Positions 7,636 through 14,631 are shown, numbered from the stretch's first letter. The stretch: DNA of 15,671 nucleotides from an uncultured Lachnospiraceae bacterium (GCA_937885345.1 CAKZZH010000057.1:1-15671); one strand, 5' to 3'. The notes: generated by a model not told the origin, from the sequence alone. Program-made: numbers and translations.

Positions 7636-8316
7636 TTACATTCTTTTCTTTCCGCGTTTTGCATAGTCCTCATTGATTTCATCATTCCATCCGCTGTCTG
7701 AAAGGCCTTCTTCCATCTCGGCTGAGTCTGTTGCGCGCATGGCACAGCAGACAGCTTTGGAGACGCCGGCATAGATCTTGGCGGTGCCTTTGTCGTCGCA
7801 TACATAGTTGACGGCACGCTCTTTCTTGATGCCGAAACGCTTTGCTTCGGCGTATGCGTCGATGTTGGCGCCGATAAAGATAAATTCCCAGCCGTATTTC
7901 TTCTGTCTGCTTTTGACCATTTTCTTAACCTGTTCGTAAGAGTAATTGCGGCTTGCATTCTCCATTCCGTCGGTTGTTATGATAAAAATAGTCTTAGCGG
8001 GGCGATCCTCTTCGCGTGCGTATTTGTGGACATTACCGATGTGCTTGATGGCCTCGCCTACCGCGTCGAGGAGGGCGGTGCAGCCGCGAACGTAGTACTG
8101 GTCCTCGGTCATTTTACCGATTTTATTAAGCGGCACGCGGTCGTGGAGAACCTCGCTCTCGTCATCGAAGAGAACGGTCGAAACAACCGCTTTCTCCCCG
8201 GTTTTCTTCTGCTTCTCCATCATTGAATTGAATCCGCCAATGGTGTCTGATTCCAGACCGCCCATCGATCCGCTTCTGTCTAAAATATAAACAATTTCCG
8301 TATATCCTTTATCCAT
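7636..8316 (-). CDS. vWA-domain protein with intact MIDAS
   Basis: The protein (226 aa) is essentially one von Willebrand factor A domain. The metal-ion-dependent adhesion site is complete: D13, S15 and S17 in ILDRSGSM, T80 in VRGCTALLDAVG, and D116 in ITTDGMEN. Downstream lies GWEFIFIGANIDAYAEAKRFGI, then a short acidic/basic tail ending KRGKKRM. There is no signal peptide, so it acts in the cytoplasm, like the vWA proteins found with TerY-type or phosphosignalling genes. The ATG at 8316 has GGAGGT at 8324-8329 with a 7-base spacer; the 27-residue upstream extension lacks one. It follows the macro-derived XRE gene on the same strand, but a terminator lies between them, so it may have its own promoter. 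Binding partners are unknown. Confidence 0.9.
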   Translation of the reverse strand: MDKGYTEIVYILDRSGSMGGLESDTIGGFNSMMEKQKKTGEKAVVSTVLFDDESEVLHDRVPLNKIGKMTEDQYYVRGCTALLDAVGEAIKHIGNVHKYAREEDRPAKTIFIITTDGMENASRNYSYEQVKKMVKSRQKKYGWEFIFIGANIDAYAEAKRFGIKKERAVNYVCDDKGTAKIYAGVSKAVCCAMRATDSAEMEEGLSDSGWNDEINEDYAKRGKKRM

Positions 8317-8398
8317 AGTGATTACCTCCGTTTTGATTGTGAGTCCTTCTGCAGCAGGACATATTCTTTGTGTAACTGAATCATACAACGAAGGCATT

Positions 8399-8430
8399 TA
8401 AAAAAGGTCAACCCAGAGGCGACCTTTTAA
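8399..8430 (-). terminator. Terminator of the macro-derived XRE gene
   Basis: Read on the minus strand, AAAAGGTC and GACCTTTT form an 8-bp stem around an 11-base loop followed by a T run. It lies about 45 bases past the stop of the upstream gene and 80 bases ahead of the vWA start. Confidence 0.7.
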
Positions 8431-8473
8431 AAAATTTAAATATTTTTGAAATAATATGATCGTTTGGTGATAC

Positions 8474-9301
8474 TCACGCGCTTGTGAGCGGCTTAAGACC
8501 GCGCTCAAACAGCGTGATGTCGATTTCTATCACATTGTAAATTCTCTTGCGAATAAAATATTCAACGATGTTGTCAACCTGCGATATGGGCGAGAATGCG
8601 TAGCCCGCGAAGCGGAGCAGATCGGTAGCTTCGTCCAGATTAAGCCTGAGACCGACTGCCAGTGCCAGCATCTTTTCTTTGGATGGACTGACCTGATCAT
8701 TTAGCAGCTTGGAAAAATACTGTTTGGAAATATTAGCGGCGGCATAAACCTCGGAATTCTTAAGCCCCATCTTGTTTATGAGCTGCTGCAAATGCTTTCC
8801 GAATGAATCGGCGTGAAGAGATTGAAATGGTTCATCGAGTGACATCTCCTCGAATGCACCATCTTCGCAAATTCTCGCAGCCATGGCCGAAAAGGCATGA
8901 CGCTTCTTAGAGGCGGGGCGTTCAGCGCGCCCGGTGGTCGTTGAAGAAAAGACAAGCGATTCCTCCGGCGGCAGAGCTTCATCCCGGAGAAGATCATCTT
9001 CCGGCGGCAGACCTTCCTCACCCGAATCTTCTTCCTCCTCCTTTTTCTCAACGACGAATAAGATTTCCATCTCATTCTCTTCGAGAAATTCAGTGAAGAG
9101 TTTAGGTGCGAATTCTTTCATGCCTGCAAGGTCTTCTTCACAAGCTCTAAATGCAATTGAGCCAAGCCCCTTAGCAGCGGCATCTTGCAGCGCATCTTCA
9201 TAAAATGAACGAAGCACAGATCCCTCCGCCTCTGGCGCCTTTGGCGCAATATAATCCGTGTATATTTTATTGATACTGTCGCTTACAATTCTAAAAGACA
9301 A
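8474..9301 (-). CDS. Degenerate macro domain fused to an XRE-like HTH domain
   Basis: I read this 275-aa protein as a decayed member of the macro-domain/XRE fusion family of Firmicutes. Residues 1-20 (MSFRIVSDSINKIYTDYIAP) resemble the first strand of a macro domain. Residues 28-85 resemble its last third: SVLRSFYEDALQDAAAKGLG, SIAF, and FLEENEMEILFVV. The middle of the domain is missing. The usual GVYG ADP-ribose loop after SIAF is replaced by RACEEDLAGM, so ADP-ribose binding is probably lost. Residues 86-118 are strongly acidic. Residues 167-270 form a Cro/XRE-like helix-turn-helix (NISKQYFSKLLNDQVSPSKE) followed by the LNLDEATDLLRFAGYAFSP motif. The start is a TTG with GGAGGA 6 bases upstream. 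The gene lies 45 bases after the SGNH gene and before the vWA gene. The domain reading is from memory. Confidence 0.75.
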   Translation of the reverse strand: MSFRIVSDSINKIYTDYIAPKAPEAEGSVLRSFYEDALQDAAAKGLGSIAFRACEEDLAGMKEFAPKLFTEFLEENEMEILFVVEKKEEEEDSGEEGLPPEDDLLRDEALPPEESLVFSSTTTGRAERPASKKRHAFSAMAARICEDGAFEEMSLDEPFQSLHADSFGKHLQQLINKMGLKNSEVYAAANISKQYFSKLLNDQVSPSKEKMLALAVGLRLNLDEATDLLRFAGYAFSPISQVDNIVEYFIRKRIYNVIEIDITLFERGLKPLTSA

Positions 9302-9346
9302 GGCAATTCCTCCGGGTGATTGGTTCTGACATTATGCGACCTGCAT

Positions 9347-10675
9347 TTATTCCGATATTCCGAAGCACATGATTTCAAAGGCTTTGCCGACGGTGTCGTC
9401 GGTCATACGGATCTCAACCTCGTGTTCGGCAGTTTCACTTGTGTCCCAGATAAGCTCCGTAACGGGATTGTTCCAGCCGTCATCGGTGTTGGCGTTTAAG
9501 GTTCTGACATGCTCACCGTCGATGAAGACATCGACGCTGCCGTAAGTTGAATTCTTGGTGTCCTTGTATACGATAAAAAGCGCTTTACCGGTGAACGAGA
9601 AAGTCAAAGGATCATTCGCTTCCGTACCATATGTATAGCGCCATCCGTTGGAGAAATTCTCGTGCACATCCGCTTCGACAAAGGATCCGAGGCTTGTTAG
9701 CTCAAGATTTCGTGAATCGTAAAGTGTCATATCCGACCAGTCGGTCTTATATTTGAGTTTCTCGGGAATCGTGTATTCATCGTCGATTTCATCGGCGATC
9801 AGTGTGTCGATGGTATAGTTGATCATGGTTGCATATTTTTCGTGACCGCTTGCATTCGGATGTGCTTCGTCGCCTGCCCAGTCTGCCCATGTCATTGTGC
9901 CCGCTTCGATCTCCGGGAAAATAGCATTCTTAACGCTTATTTCGGGAAGAGAGTAGTAGAAACCGGTTGCAGACATTACATCTTGCGCGGTGTAGCCGCC
10001 TTCAAGAACGGAAAACAGAAGAATAACGGCAGGTGAATTATCATCCTTAAGGCATTTGCGGATAAGGCTTTCATAGGCACGTTTTTCGGTATTTGATGTG
10101 TCATCGTTAACGGCAAATTCAATAAAAACAAGATCGGGATCGCTCTCGAGAATATCTCTGCCCGCGCGGATGAGTCCGAGCATTGAAGGGGTTCCGCTGA
10201 TTCCCGCATTAATGAATTTCACATTGTCGCCGGTGGGGCTGTATTTCTCGTTAAGGTGATCGGTCACTCTCTTTGCGAAGATCTCTTCGGTACCTGCAAG
10301 GTAGCCGTATGTGATCGATCCGCCGATAAAAGCAACCGTAACATCTTCGCCCGATCTGATCTTATCGATAACTTTGTGAAGTCTGTAATTATTTCCTCTT
10401 GCAAGAAGTGAACGTGTGTACATTTCTTCAACCTCCTCTGCACCTGAATCATCGATATTCGAATCGCCCGAATCCGCGCCCGAATCGCCTGCGTCCGAAC
10501 TGTTCGCTTCCGAACTATCTGTATCCGAACTGCCCGAATCGCCCGAGGCTGTGCTTGAAGCACCGGAGCCTCCCGAAGTACATCCGGTCATAAGCATCAC
10601 GGATGCACTGACTGCTAAAATGCATGCAAGCAAGATACTTACAGCCTTTGCGGTTATTTTACTTAAAGCTCTCAT
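9347..10675 (-). CDS. Secreted SGNH/GDSL-hydrolase lipoprotein with C-terminal beta domain
   Basis: The protein (442 aa) has a lipoprotein signal peptide with lipobox LMTGC (C32). A Ser/Asp/Gly-rich linker (33-80) follows, then an SGNH hydrolase domain (about 95-300). Its blocks are visible: GGSIT with nucleophile S120, the Gly block NAGISGT (158-161), FAVND with N190, and DEAHP with D269 and H272. The C-terminal 130 residues look like a beta-sandwich carbohydrate-binding domain. It is likely anchored on the outer face of the membrane and could be an acetyl-esterase on plant or wall polysaccharides, but the substrate cannot be told from sequence. GGAGG lies 12 bases before the ATG, a long spacing. 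It reads toward the macro-derived XRE gene with a 45-base gap and no terminator, so the two could share a transcript. Confidence 0.92.
   Translation of the reverse strand: MRALSKITAKAVSILLACILAVSASVMLMTGCTSGGSGASSTASGDSGSSDTDSSEANSSDAGDSGADSGDSNIDDSGAEEVEEMYTRSLLARGNNYRLHKVIDKIRSGEDVTVAFIGGSITYGYLAGTEEIFAKRVTDHLNEKYSPTGDNVKFINAGISGTPSMLGLIRAGRDILESDPDLVFIEFAVNDDTSNTEKRAYESLIRKCLKDDNSPAVILLFSVLEGGYTAQDVMSATGFYYSLPEISVKNAIFPEIEAGTMTWADWAGDEAHPNASGHEKYATMINYTIDTLIADEIDDEYTIPEKLKYKTDWSDMTLYDSRNLELTSLGSFVEADVHENFSNGWRYTYGTEANDPLTFSFTGKALFIVYKDTKNSTYGSVDVFIDGEHVRTLNANTDDGWNNPVTELIWDTSETAEHEVEIRMTDDTVGKAFEIMCFGISE
10439..10579 (-). repeat. Low-complexity Ser/Asp/Gly linker-coding repeat
   Basis: This stretch of the lipoprotein gene encodes an almost pure Ser, Asp, Gly, Ala and Glu linker. 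At the DNA level it carries many variants of the unit CCCGAATCG. It acts as a flexible spacer between the lipid anchor and the enzyme. Such repeats can slip during replication, so the linker length may vary between strains. Confidence 0.7.
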
Positions 10676-10791
10676 AGAAATCGTAATCCTCCTTGGTCAT
10701 TTATATGCAGCGTCTGAATTATGAAAGTTCGATATCAAACCATTATTAAGCAGCGCAAGCCCAATATTACGAGCGAAAAGAGAATAAGAAA

Positions 10792-10820
10792 TATTAGGGC
10801 GGAAAGTCCGCCCCAAATAT
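10792..10820 (-). terminator. Hairpin after the methionine aminopeptidase gene
   Basis: GGGCGGA-AAG-TCCGCCC (10797-10813) is a perfect 7-bp stem, extended by ATATT/AATAT beyond one mismatch. It lies about 70 bases past the stop of the minus-strand gene. The following T run on that strand is short and broken (TAATATTTCTTATT), so termination may be imperfect. Confidence 0.55.
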
Positions 10821-10885
10821 AGAAAAAAGTATTGGCAATAAGAATGAAACCCACATTGGATTTGCGCACATTCTCCGGTCAGATT

Positions 10886-11761
10886 CTAGTATGACAAAAT
10901 CTCGTATCCTGTCTCGGTTACAAGCACCTCAACTTCCCACTGCGCCGAGGGTTTGCGGTCATCAGTATAAACCGTCCAGCCGTTGGAATCGTCGATGAAA
11001 ATTTCCTGCTTACCCATGTTCACCATTGGTTCGATGGTAAATACCATTCCGGGAACCATAAGCATTCCGGTGCCCGGTCTTGAAACATAGCTCACAAAGG
11101 GCTCTTCATGGAATTCCTTGCCACAGCCGTGTCCACCGATCTCTCTGACAACGGTGTAACCGTTCTGAAGAGCGTGATTATGAACCGCTGCGCCCATATC
11201 ACCCATAAGCGTCCAGGGCTTGGTGGCTTCGAGACCTTTCTGCACGCACTCCTTGGTAACTTCAACGAGGCGCTTCTTCTCGGGACTTACATCACCGATC
11301 ATGAACATTCTTGATGAATCGGAAAAATAACCGTTAAGTATGGTTGAACAGTCGACATTGATTATATCGCCGTCTTTGAGTATGTCTTCCCTGGAAGGAA
11401 TGCCATGGCATACAACATCGTTGATGGAGGTGCACACACTCTTGGGATATCCCTCATAGTTGAGATCCGCGGGAATACCACCCATTTTGGTGGTGACATC
11501 ATTGACGATATCATCAATCTCCTGCGTGCACATACCGGCATGTATTTTATCGCCGATCTCATCGAGGACCGCAATATTGATAACGGCACTTTTCTTGATT
11601 CCCTCTATGTCTTCTTCCGTCTTAATAAGGTGTCTTCCCGGAACGGTGTAGCCTTTTCTCTGCCACTGAATTATTTTCTCGTCGAATGCCAGGTGACAAC
11701 TTTTGTACTTGCGGCCACTTCCGCACCAGCATAGAGAATTGCGATCAAGTTTTTCGTACAT
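10886..11761 (-). CDS. map: Type I methionine aminopeptidase with N-terminal SEC-C zinc motif
   Basis: The enzyme (291 aa) removes the initiator methionine from new proteins in the cytoplasm. Residues 8-23 form a SEC-C zinc-binding motif (CWCGSGRKYKSCH, ligands C11, C13, C22, H23) that probably docks it at the ribosome. The catalytic domain covers 45-290. Its di-metal ligands are all visible: D137 in NVDCS, D148 in YFSDSSR, H211 in GGHGCG, E244 in FTIEPM and E276 in AQWEVEVLV. H119 in VCHGIP is the substrate-side His. The ATG overlaps the stop of the upstream 97-aa gene by one base (TGATG), indicating coupling. The extra SEC-C motif separates it from the short map gene usually found in the ribosomal protein operon, so the genome may hold two. 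Confidence 0.96.
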   Translation of the reverse strand: MYEKLDRNSLCWCGSGRKYKSCHLAFDEKIIQWQRKGYTVPGRHLIKTEEDIEGIKKSAVINIAVLDEIGDKIHAGMCTQEIDDIVNDVTTKMGGIPADLNYEGYPKSVCTSINDVVCHGIPSREDILKDGDIINVDCSTILNGYFSDSSRMFMIGDVSPEKKRLVEVTKECVQKGLEATKPWTLMGDMGAAVHNHALQNGYTVVREIGGHGCGKEFHEEPFVSYVSRPGTGMLMVPGMVFTIEPMVNMGKQEIFIDDSNGWTVYTDDRKPSAQWEVEVLVTETGYEILSY

Positions 11762-12054
11762 CAGCCTTCTACCTTCTCATATCGCTGGAAAATTTTATCT
11801 GCTCCGCACACATGCTTAGTACCGTCGGCATCTGTGATAATGTAATCTCCTTCACCGATAAAGGTTCTGCCTCTTCTGTGGAGGATGTAAGGACAAATGA
11901 TATCGCCGTTTTCCTTTGTAATCTTGATAAGGAAATCCGTGGTGATCCATCCTTTGGTAACAACGTCTGACCAGAGTTCAAACCCGTCTTCGAGACCCTG
12001 TCCGAGTTCGTACTTACGCACTTCGGCAACAAGGCCGATCCTCTTGCATTTCAT
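11761..12054 (-). CDS. Small conserved protein of unknown function, coupled to map
   Basis: I do not know the function of this 97-aa protein. It has a Trp-containing beta-rich middle (ELWSDVVTKGWITTDFLI) and a C-terminal part with GEGDYIITDADGTKHVC followed by a helix. The last part resembles a short domain with a PGDWII-like core that I recall from many phage and mobile-element proteins of Clostridia, so it may be a domesticated domain. There are no membrane segments. GGAGGA lies 7 bases before the ATG, and the stop overlaps the map start. It is therefore the first gene of a two-gene operon, with a candidate promoter at 12130-12158. Confidence 0.75.
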   Translation of the reverse strand: MKCKRIGLVAEVRKYELGQGLEDGFELWSDVVTKGWITTDFLIKITKENGDIICPYILHRRGRTFIGEGDYIITDADGTKHVCGADKIFQRYEKVEG

Positions 12055-12129
12055 ATAAACTTCCTCCTTCTTCTGATTAACAATCTATAACGATTTACGA
12101 CAGGAGCCGTAACACACTATTACATATTA

Positions 12130-12158
12130 AGAATACCCTTAAAATGCTTATTTTGCAA
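12130..12158 (-). promoter_or_regulatory. Candidate promoter for the 97-aa gene and map
   Basis: On the minus strand, TTGCAA (12158-12153) and TATTCT (12135-12130) are 17 bases apart. The spacing is ideal, and the hexamers match four to five of six consensus positions. Transcription would start about 70 bases before the first gene. An inverted repeat (AATGCTT / AAGCATT, 12143-12163) covers the -35 element and could be an operator. Confidence 0.5.
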
Positions 12159-12214
12159 GCATTATGTGCGTTATTTCGCGCTTTTGCCATAAAGCGCCGT
12201 GCTTCCTCCCTTCC

Positions 12215-12243
12215 TTGACACTTACCGTAAAAGCGTGCAAAAT
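12215..12243 (+). promoter_or_regulatory. Candidate promoter for ldh
   Basis: A consensus TTGACA at 12215-12220 is followed after 17 bases by CAAAAT (12238-12243), which matches four of six -10 positions. A better-looking TAGAAT lies 5 bases further on but gives a 22-base spacer. The leader to the ldh start would be about 55 bases. Confidence 0.5.
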
Positions 12244-12304
12244 AGAATGCAGACAGAAAGAGCGCATTGCTCGGATCATATTATTTAATACAGGGAGGTT
12301 TCAT

Positions 12305-13264
12305 ATGGTTAAAGTAAACAATCGTAAAATAGCAATGATAGGCTGCGGATTCGTTGGTTCTGCATCCGTATATTCACTTATGCAGAGCGGTCTTCTCTCC
12401 GAGATTGTTCTTATTGATTCCAACAGGGAGAAGGCGGAGGGTGAAGCACTTGACATCAGCCATGGCCTTCCTTTTGCAAAGCCTATGAAAATATATGCCG
12501 GTGATTATGACGATATCGTTGATGCCGCAATAATCATTGTATCTGCAGGTGCCGCTCAGAAACCCGGCGAGACAAGGCTCGACCTCGTTAAGAAAAATGT
12601 TGGTATCTTCAAAAACATCATTCCCGAAATCGCAAAACGCAATTGCCAGGGGATCCTTCTTATCGTTGCAAACCCTGTAGATATCCTTACTTATGCTGCG
12701 ATCAAGATGAGTCATTTTCCTGCGAACAGAGTTATCGGTTCGGGCACAACGCTTGATTCCGCTCGTCTCAAATATCTTCTCGGCCAGCACCTCGGCGTCG
12801 ACAGTCGAAGCGTTCACGCATACATTATCGGTGAACACGGTGACAGCGAGATCGCTGCATGGAGCAGTGCGACCGTATCCGGAATCCCCATCCACAAATT
12901 CTGCGAGATGCGAGGCTTCCTCGATCATGAATACGAGACTCAACGAATTGCCGAGGAAGTCAAGAACAGCGCCTATGAGATCATCAACAAGAAGGGCGCA
13001 ACCTACTACGGCATCGGCATGAGCGTAAGGCGTATCTGCGAAGCCATCCTTAGAGACGAGAAGTCCATCCTTCCCGTATCAAGCTATATGAACGGCCAGT
13101 ACGGTATAGACGATATCGACGGCGTTTGCCTTTCAATGCCTGCCATTGTCGGTGCCAATGGCCTTGACACCCTCGTCCCCATCTCTCTTTCCGAAGAAGA
13201 ACTCGCCGCCCTCAAGAAGTCGGCCGACACGCTCAAAGAAGTTATCCGCGAAGCAATCGATTAA
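12305..13264 (+). CDS. ldh: L-lactate dehydrogenase
   Basis: This cytoplasmic enzyme (319 aa) reduces pyruvate to L-lactate with NADH to regenerate NAD+ in fermentation. The Rossmann motif GCGFVGSA lies at 13-20, with the NAD-binding acid D38 after it. The substrate loop QKPGETRLDL has Q85, which marks lactate rather than malate dehydrogenase (malate enzymes carry Arg there), and R91. Further active-site residues are N123 in ANPVD, D151 and R154 in LDSARL, and catalytic H178 in GEHGDSE. I chose the ATG at 12305 because GGGAGG at 12293-12298 lies 6 bases before it; the open frame upstream to 12164 is promoter and leader. It is transcribed divergently from the map operon. Accessory DNA starts soon after its stop. 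Confidence 0.97.
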   Translation: MVKVNNRKIAMIGCGFVGSASVYSLMQSGLLSEIVLIDSNREKAEGEALDISHGLPFAKPMKIYAGDYDDIVDAAIIIVSAGAAQKPGETRLDLVKKNVGIFKNIIPEIAKRNCQGILLIVANPVDILTYAAIKMSHFPANRVIGSGTTLDSARLKYLLGQHLGVDSRSVHAYIIGEHGDSEIAAWSSATVSGIPIHKFCEMRGFLDHEYETQRIAEEVKNSAYEIINKKGATYYGIGMSVRRICEAILRDEKSILPVSSYMNGQYGIDDIDGVCLSMPAIVGANGLDTLVPISLSEEELAALKKSADTLKEVIREAID

Positions 13265-13319
13265 ATACATCGCAGCGGAGCGGCTCCTCCGGTGGGGCTG
13301 TGAGTAGTTGGTAATAAGA

Positions 13320-13379
13320 GAGCGTATACCGTATATGGGCATCCACGTGCCTAGGGATGCCCATATACGGTATACGCTC
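13320..13379. repeat. Perfect 25-bp palindrome with 10-base loop after ldh
   Basis: Arms at 13320-13344 and 13355-13379 pair without a mismatch around a 10-base loop. On the + strand the stem is followed by CTTTT, so it may terminate the ldh transcript, starting 55 bases past its stop. The stem is much longer than a normal terminator and contains the internal palindromes GTATAC and CCATATAC, so a mobile or structural repeat is also possible. Confidence 0.85.
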
Positions 13380-13565
13380 CTTTTAAACAAATCGACACAG
13401 GCGCCCATAATAAGAGTCACTTCCTAAGGGATTGGCTGTTGTGATAGAGGAGCCCATGCCGTAGTCCCGAGTAACTCTCCCGGAATTATCGATTTATATA
13501 GAGTGCCTACATACCGCATTTGGACATCCTTTGGAAGCGTTTTGCCAAGAACAATATAGTATCAG
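13380..13565. other. Noncoding stretch with a decayed partial copy of the palindrome
   Basis: I see no gene here. ATACCGCATTTGGACATCC at 13511-13529 matches one palindrome arm (13326-13344) at 16 of 19 positions. GGAGCCCATGCCGTAG at 13449-13464 resembles the other arm loosely. No promoter or RNA gene can be supported. The region separates core ldh from the accessory genes to the right. Confidence 0.45.
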
Positions 13566-14450
13566 TTACAAAAATCGTTTCTTAAGTTCTCCGATTTTAT
13601 GAAAGCACCCATTTAGCATATCAAGGTCAACTGTACCATCCTTTGCAAGGGCAGTAGATTCAACTGTAAAATCACCCGTATAACCATACTCTCCAAGTTT
13701 CTTAAAGAAACTATCAAAGTCTATATGTCCCGCACCAATCGGAAGCACTTGCATATGTGCCCAGTCCATGTATCCGCCACCATAATCATTTACGTGCAAG
13801 TGTCTAATTCGACCATTCTTAACGATATACTCATATTCCGGCGAAAAAATCTCCATAGTCTGATCATGGAATTCTGCCATTTTGGTATCATATACAAAAC
13901 CTGCATCCGGATATTTCTTCGCTACCATATCAACATTTTGCAAAGGACTGTTGGTATTGCATATTACATTTTCCACAAGAAGTTCAATACCTGCTTTGTC
14001 TGCTAATAACTTCCATTCGCCAAATCTCTCTATGTTCTTTTCAATGTTCCTATCTGATACGGTTCCATTCCATAGATGAAGAACCATTTTTTCTGCTCCA
14101 AGCTTTACAGCCAATTTTAAATTATGCTTATACTTTTCAGTTCCCTGGCTAAAAGTTTCCTTATCTTCATCCGTAGTCATAACACGATCATGAAATCTCC
14201 CGTCTGAAAAAGTGGTTGTCATACCGCATAATGTTTCCCCTAGTGATTTTTGGCTATGTATTACCGGTATGGTTAAGCCATAGGATTTCACGGCCGCGAT
14301 CACATCGTCCAAAACAGGATACCACGAACTACTCATCATTAGTTCAAAGCCATCACAATCTAACTTCGGTGCATATTCTTTTAGTAATGTATAGTCATTA
14401 TTATTGACTTTACCTATAATCGCTCCTGATGAGCATAATATTTTATTCAT
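13566..14450 (-). CDS. TIM-barrel sugar phosphate isomerase/epimerase-like protein
   Basis: The protein (294 aa) belongs to the xylose-isomerase-like TIM-barrel superfamily, whose members isomerise or epimerise sugars or act as related metal-dependent enzymes. Candidate metal ligands at strand ends are E160 in LLVEN, D188 in FVYDTKMAEF, H219 in RHLHVNDYGGG, and E264 in FTVEST. It has the normal length for the family and no signal peptide, so it is cytoplasmic. The ATG has GGGGG at 14461-14466 about 10 bases upstream. Four 11-bp direct repeats lie just before it, and no good promoter is visible. The gene is more AT-rich than its neighbours and lies between a palindrome and a broken relaxase, which suggests transfer. 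The substrate cannot be told from the sequence, and no sugar transporter or kinase is nearby. Confidence 0.88.
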   Translation of the reverse strand: MNKILCSSGAIIGKVNNNDYTLLKEYAPKLDCDGFELMMSSSWYPVLDDVIAAVKSYGLTIPVIHSQKSLGETLCGMTTTFSDGRFHDRVMTTDEDKETFSQGTEKYKHNLKLAVKLGAEKMVLHLWNGTVSDRNIEKNIERFGEWKLLADKAGIELLVENVICNTNSPLQNVDMVAKKYPDAGFVYDTKMAEFHDQTMEIFSPEYEYIVKNGRIRHLHVNDYGGGYMDWAHMQVLPIGAGHIDFDSFFKKLGEYGYTGDFTVESTALAKDGTVDLDMLNGCFHKIGELKKRFL

Positions 14451-14476
14451 AATGTCCGTACCCCCTTTTGAATTTC

Positions 14477-14521
14477 AAAGTCTACTTAAAGTCTACTTCA
14501 AAGTCCACTTAAAGTCTACTT
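14477..14521. repeat. Four tandem 11-bp direct repeats (AAAGTCTACTT)
   Basis: Units start at 14477, 14488, 14500 and 14511. Three are identical and one has a single change (AAAGTCCACTT); one extra C separates units 2 and 3. Each unit is itself nearly palindromic (AAAGT..ACTT). The array lies 27 bases before the TIM-barrel start. It could be an operator for that gene, integrase arm sites, or iterons. Confidence 0.9.
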
Positions 14522-14627
14522 TACGATCCAGCGTCCGTCTCTTTTCGAGCCTTCCCTTCCCAACACGCCTATTTCCTGTAGCTTTGAGCATATTTATGAG
14601 CGTTATGAAGTTTTGTTCCTCTTCCAC
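14493..14627 (-). other. Short open frame (44 codons), possibly a gene fragment
   Basis: Starting at a GTG at 14627, this frame encodes a basic peptide with NFITLINMLKATGNRRVGKG and RLEKRRTLDRKVDFK, and it stops inside the direct repeats. It lies one frame off the relaxase remnant and just after it. It reads like real protein rather than noise, so it may be the tail of a gene joined to the relaxase by deletion or frameshift. I do not recognise it and found no ribosome binding site. Confidence 0.3.
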
Positions 14628-14631
14628 GCAC

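Noticed and set aside
10416..10724. + strand Ser/Glu/Pro-rich frame opposite the lipoprotein linker
   Set aside because: It is the complement of the low-complexity Ser/Asp linker of the SGNH lipoprotein.
12068..12084. Possible Rex (redox repressor) operator upstream of ldh
   Set aside because: Only one half-site (TTAACAA) is present, and it lies far upstream of the ldh promoter, on the map side.
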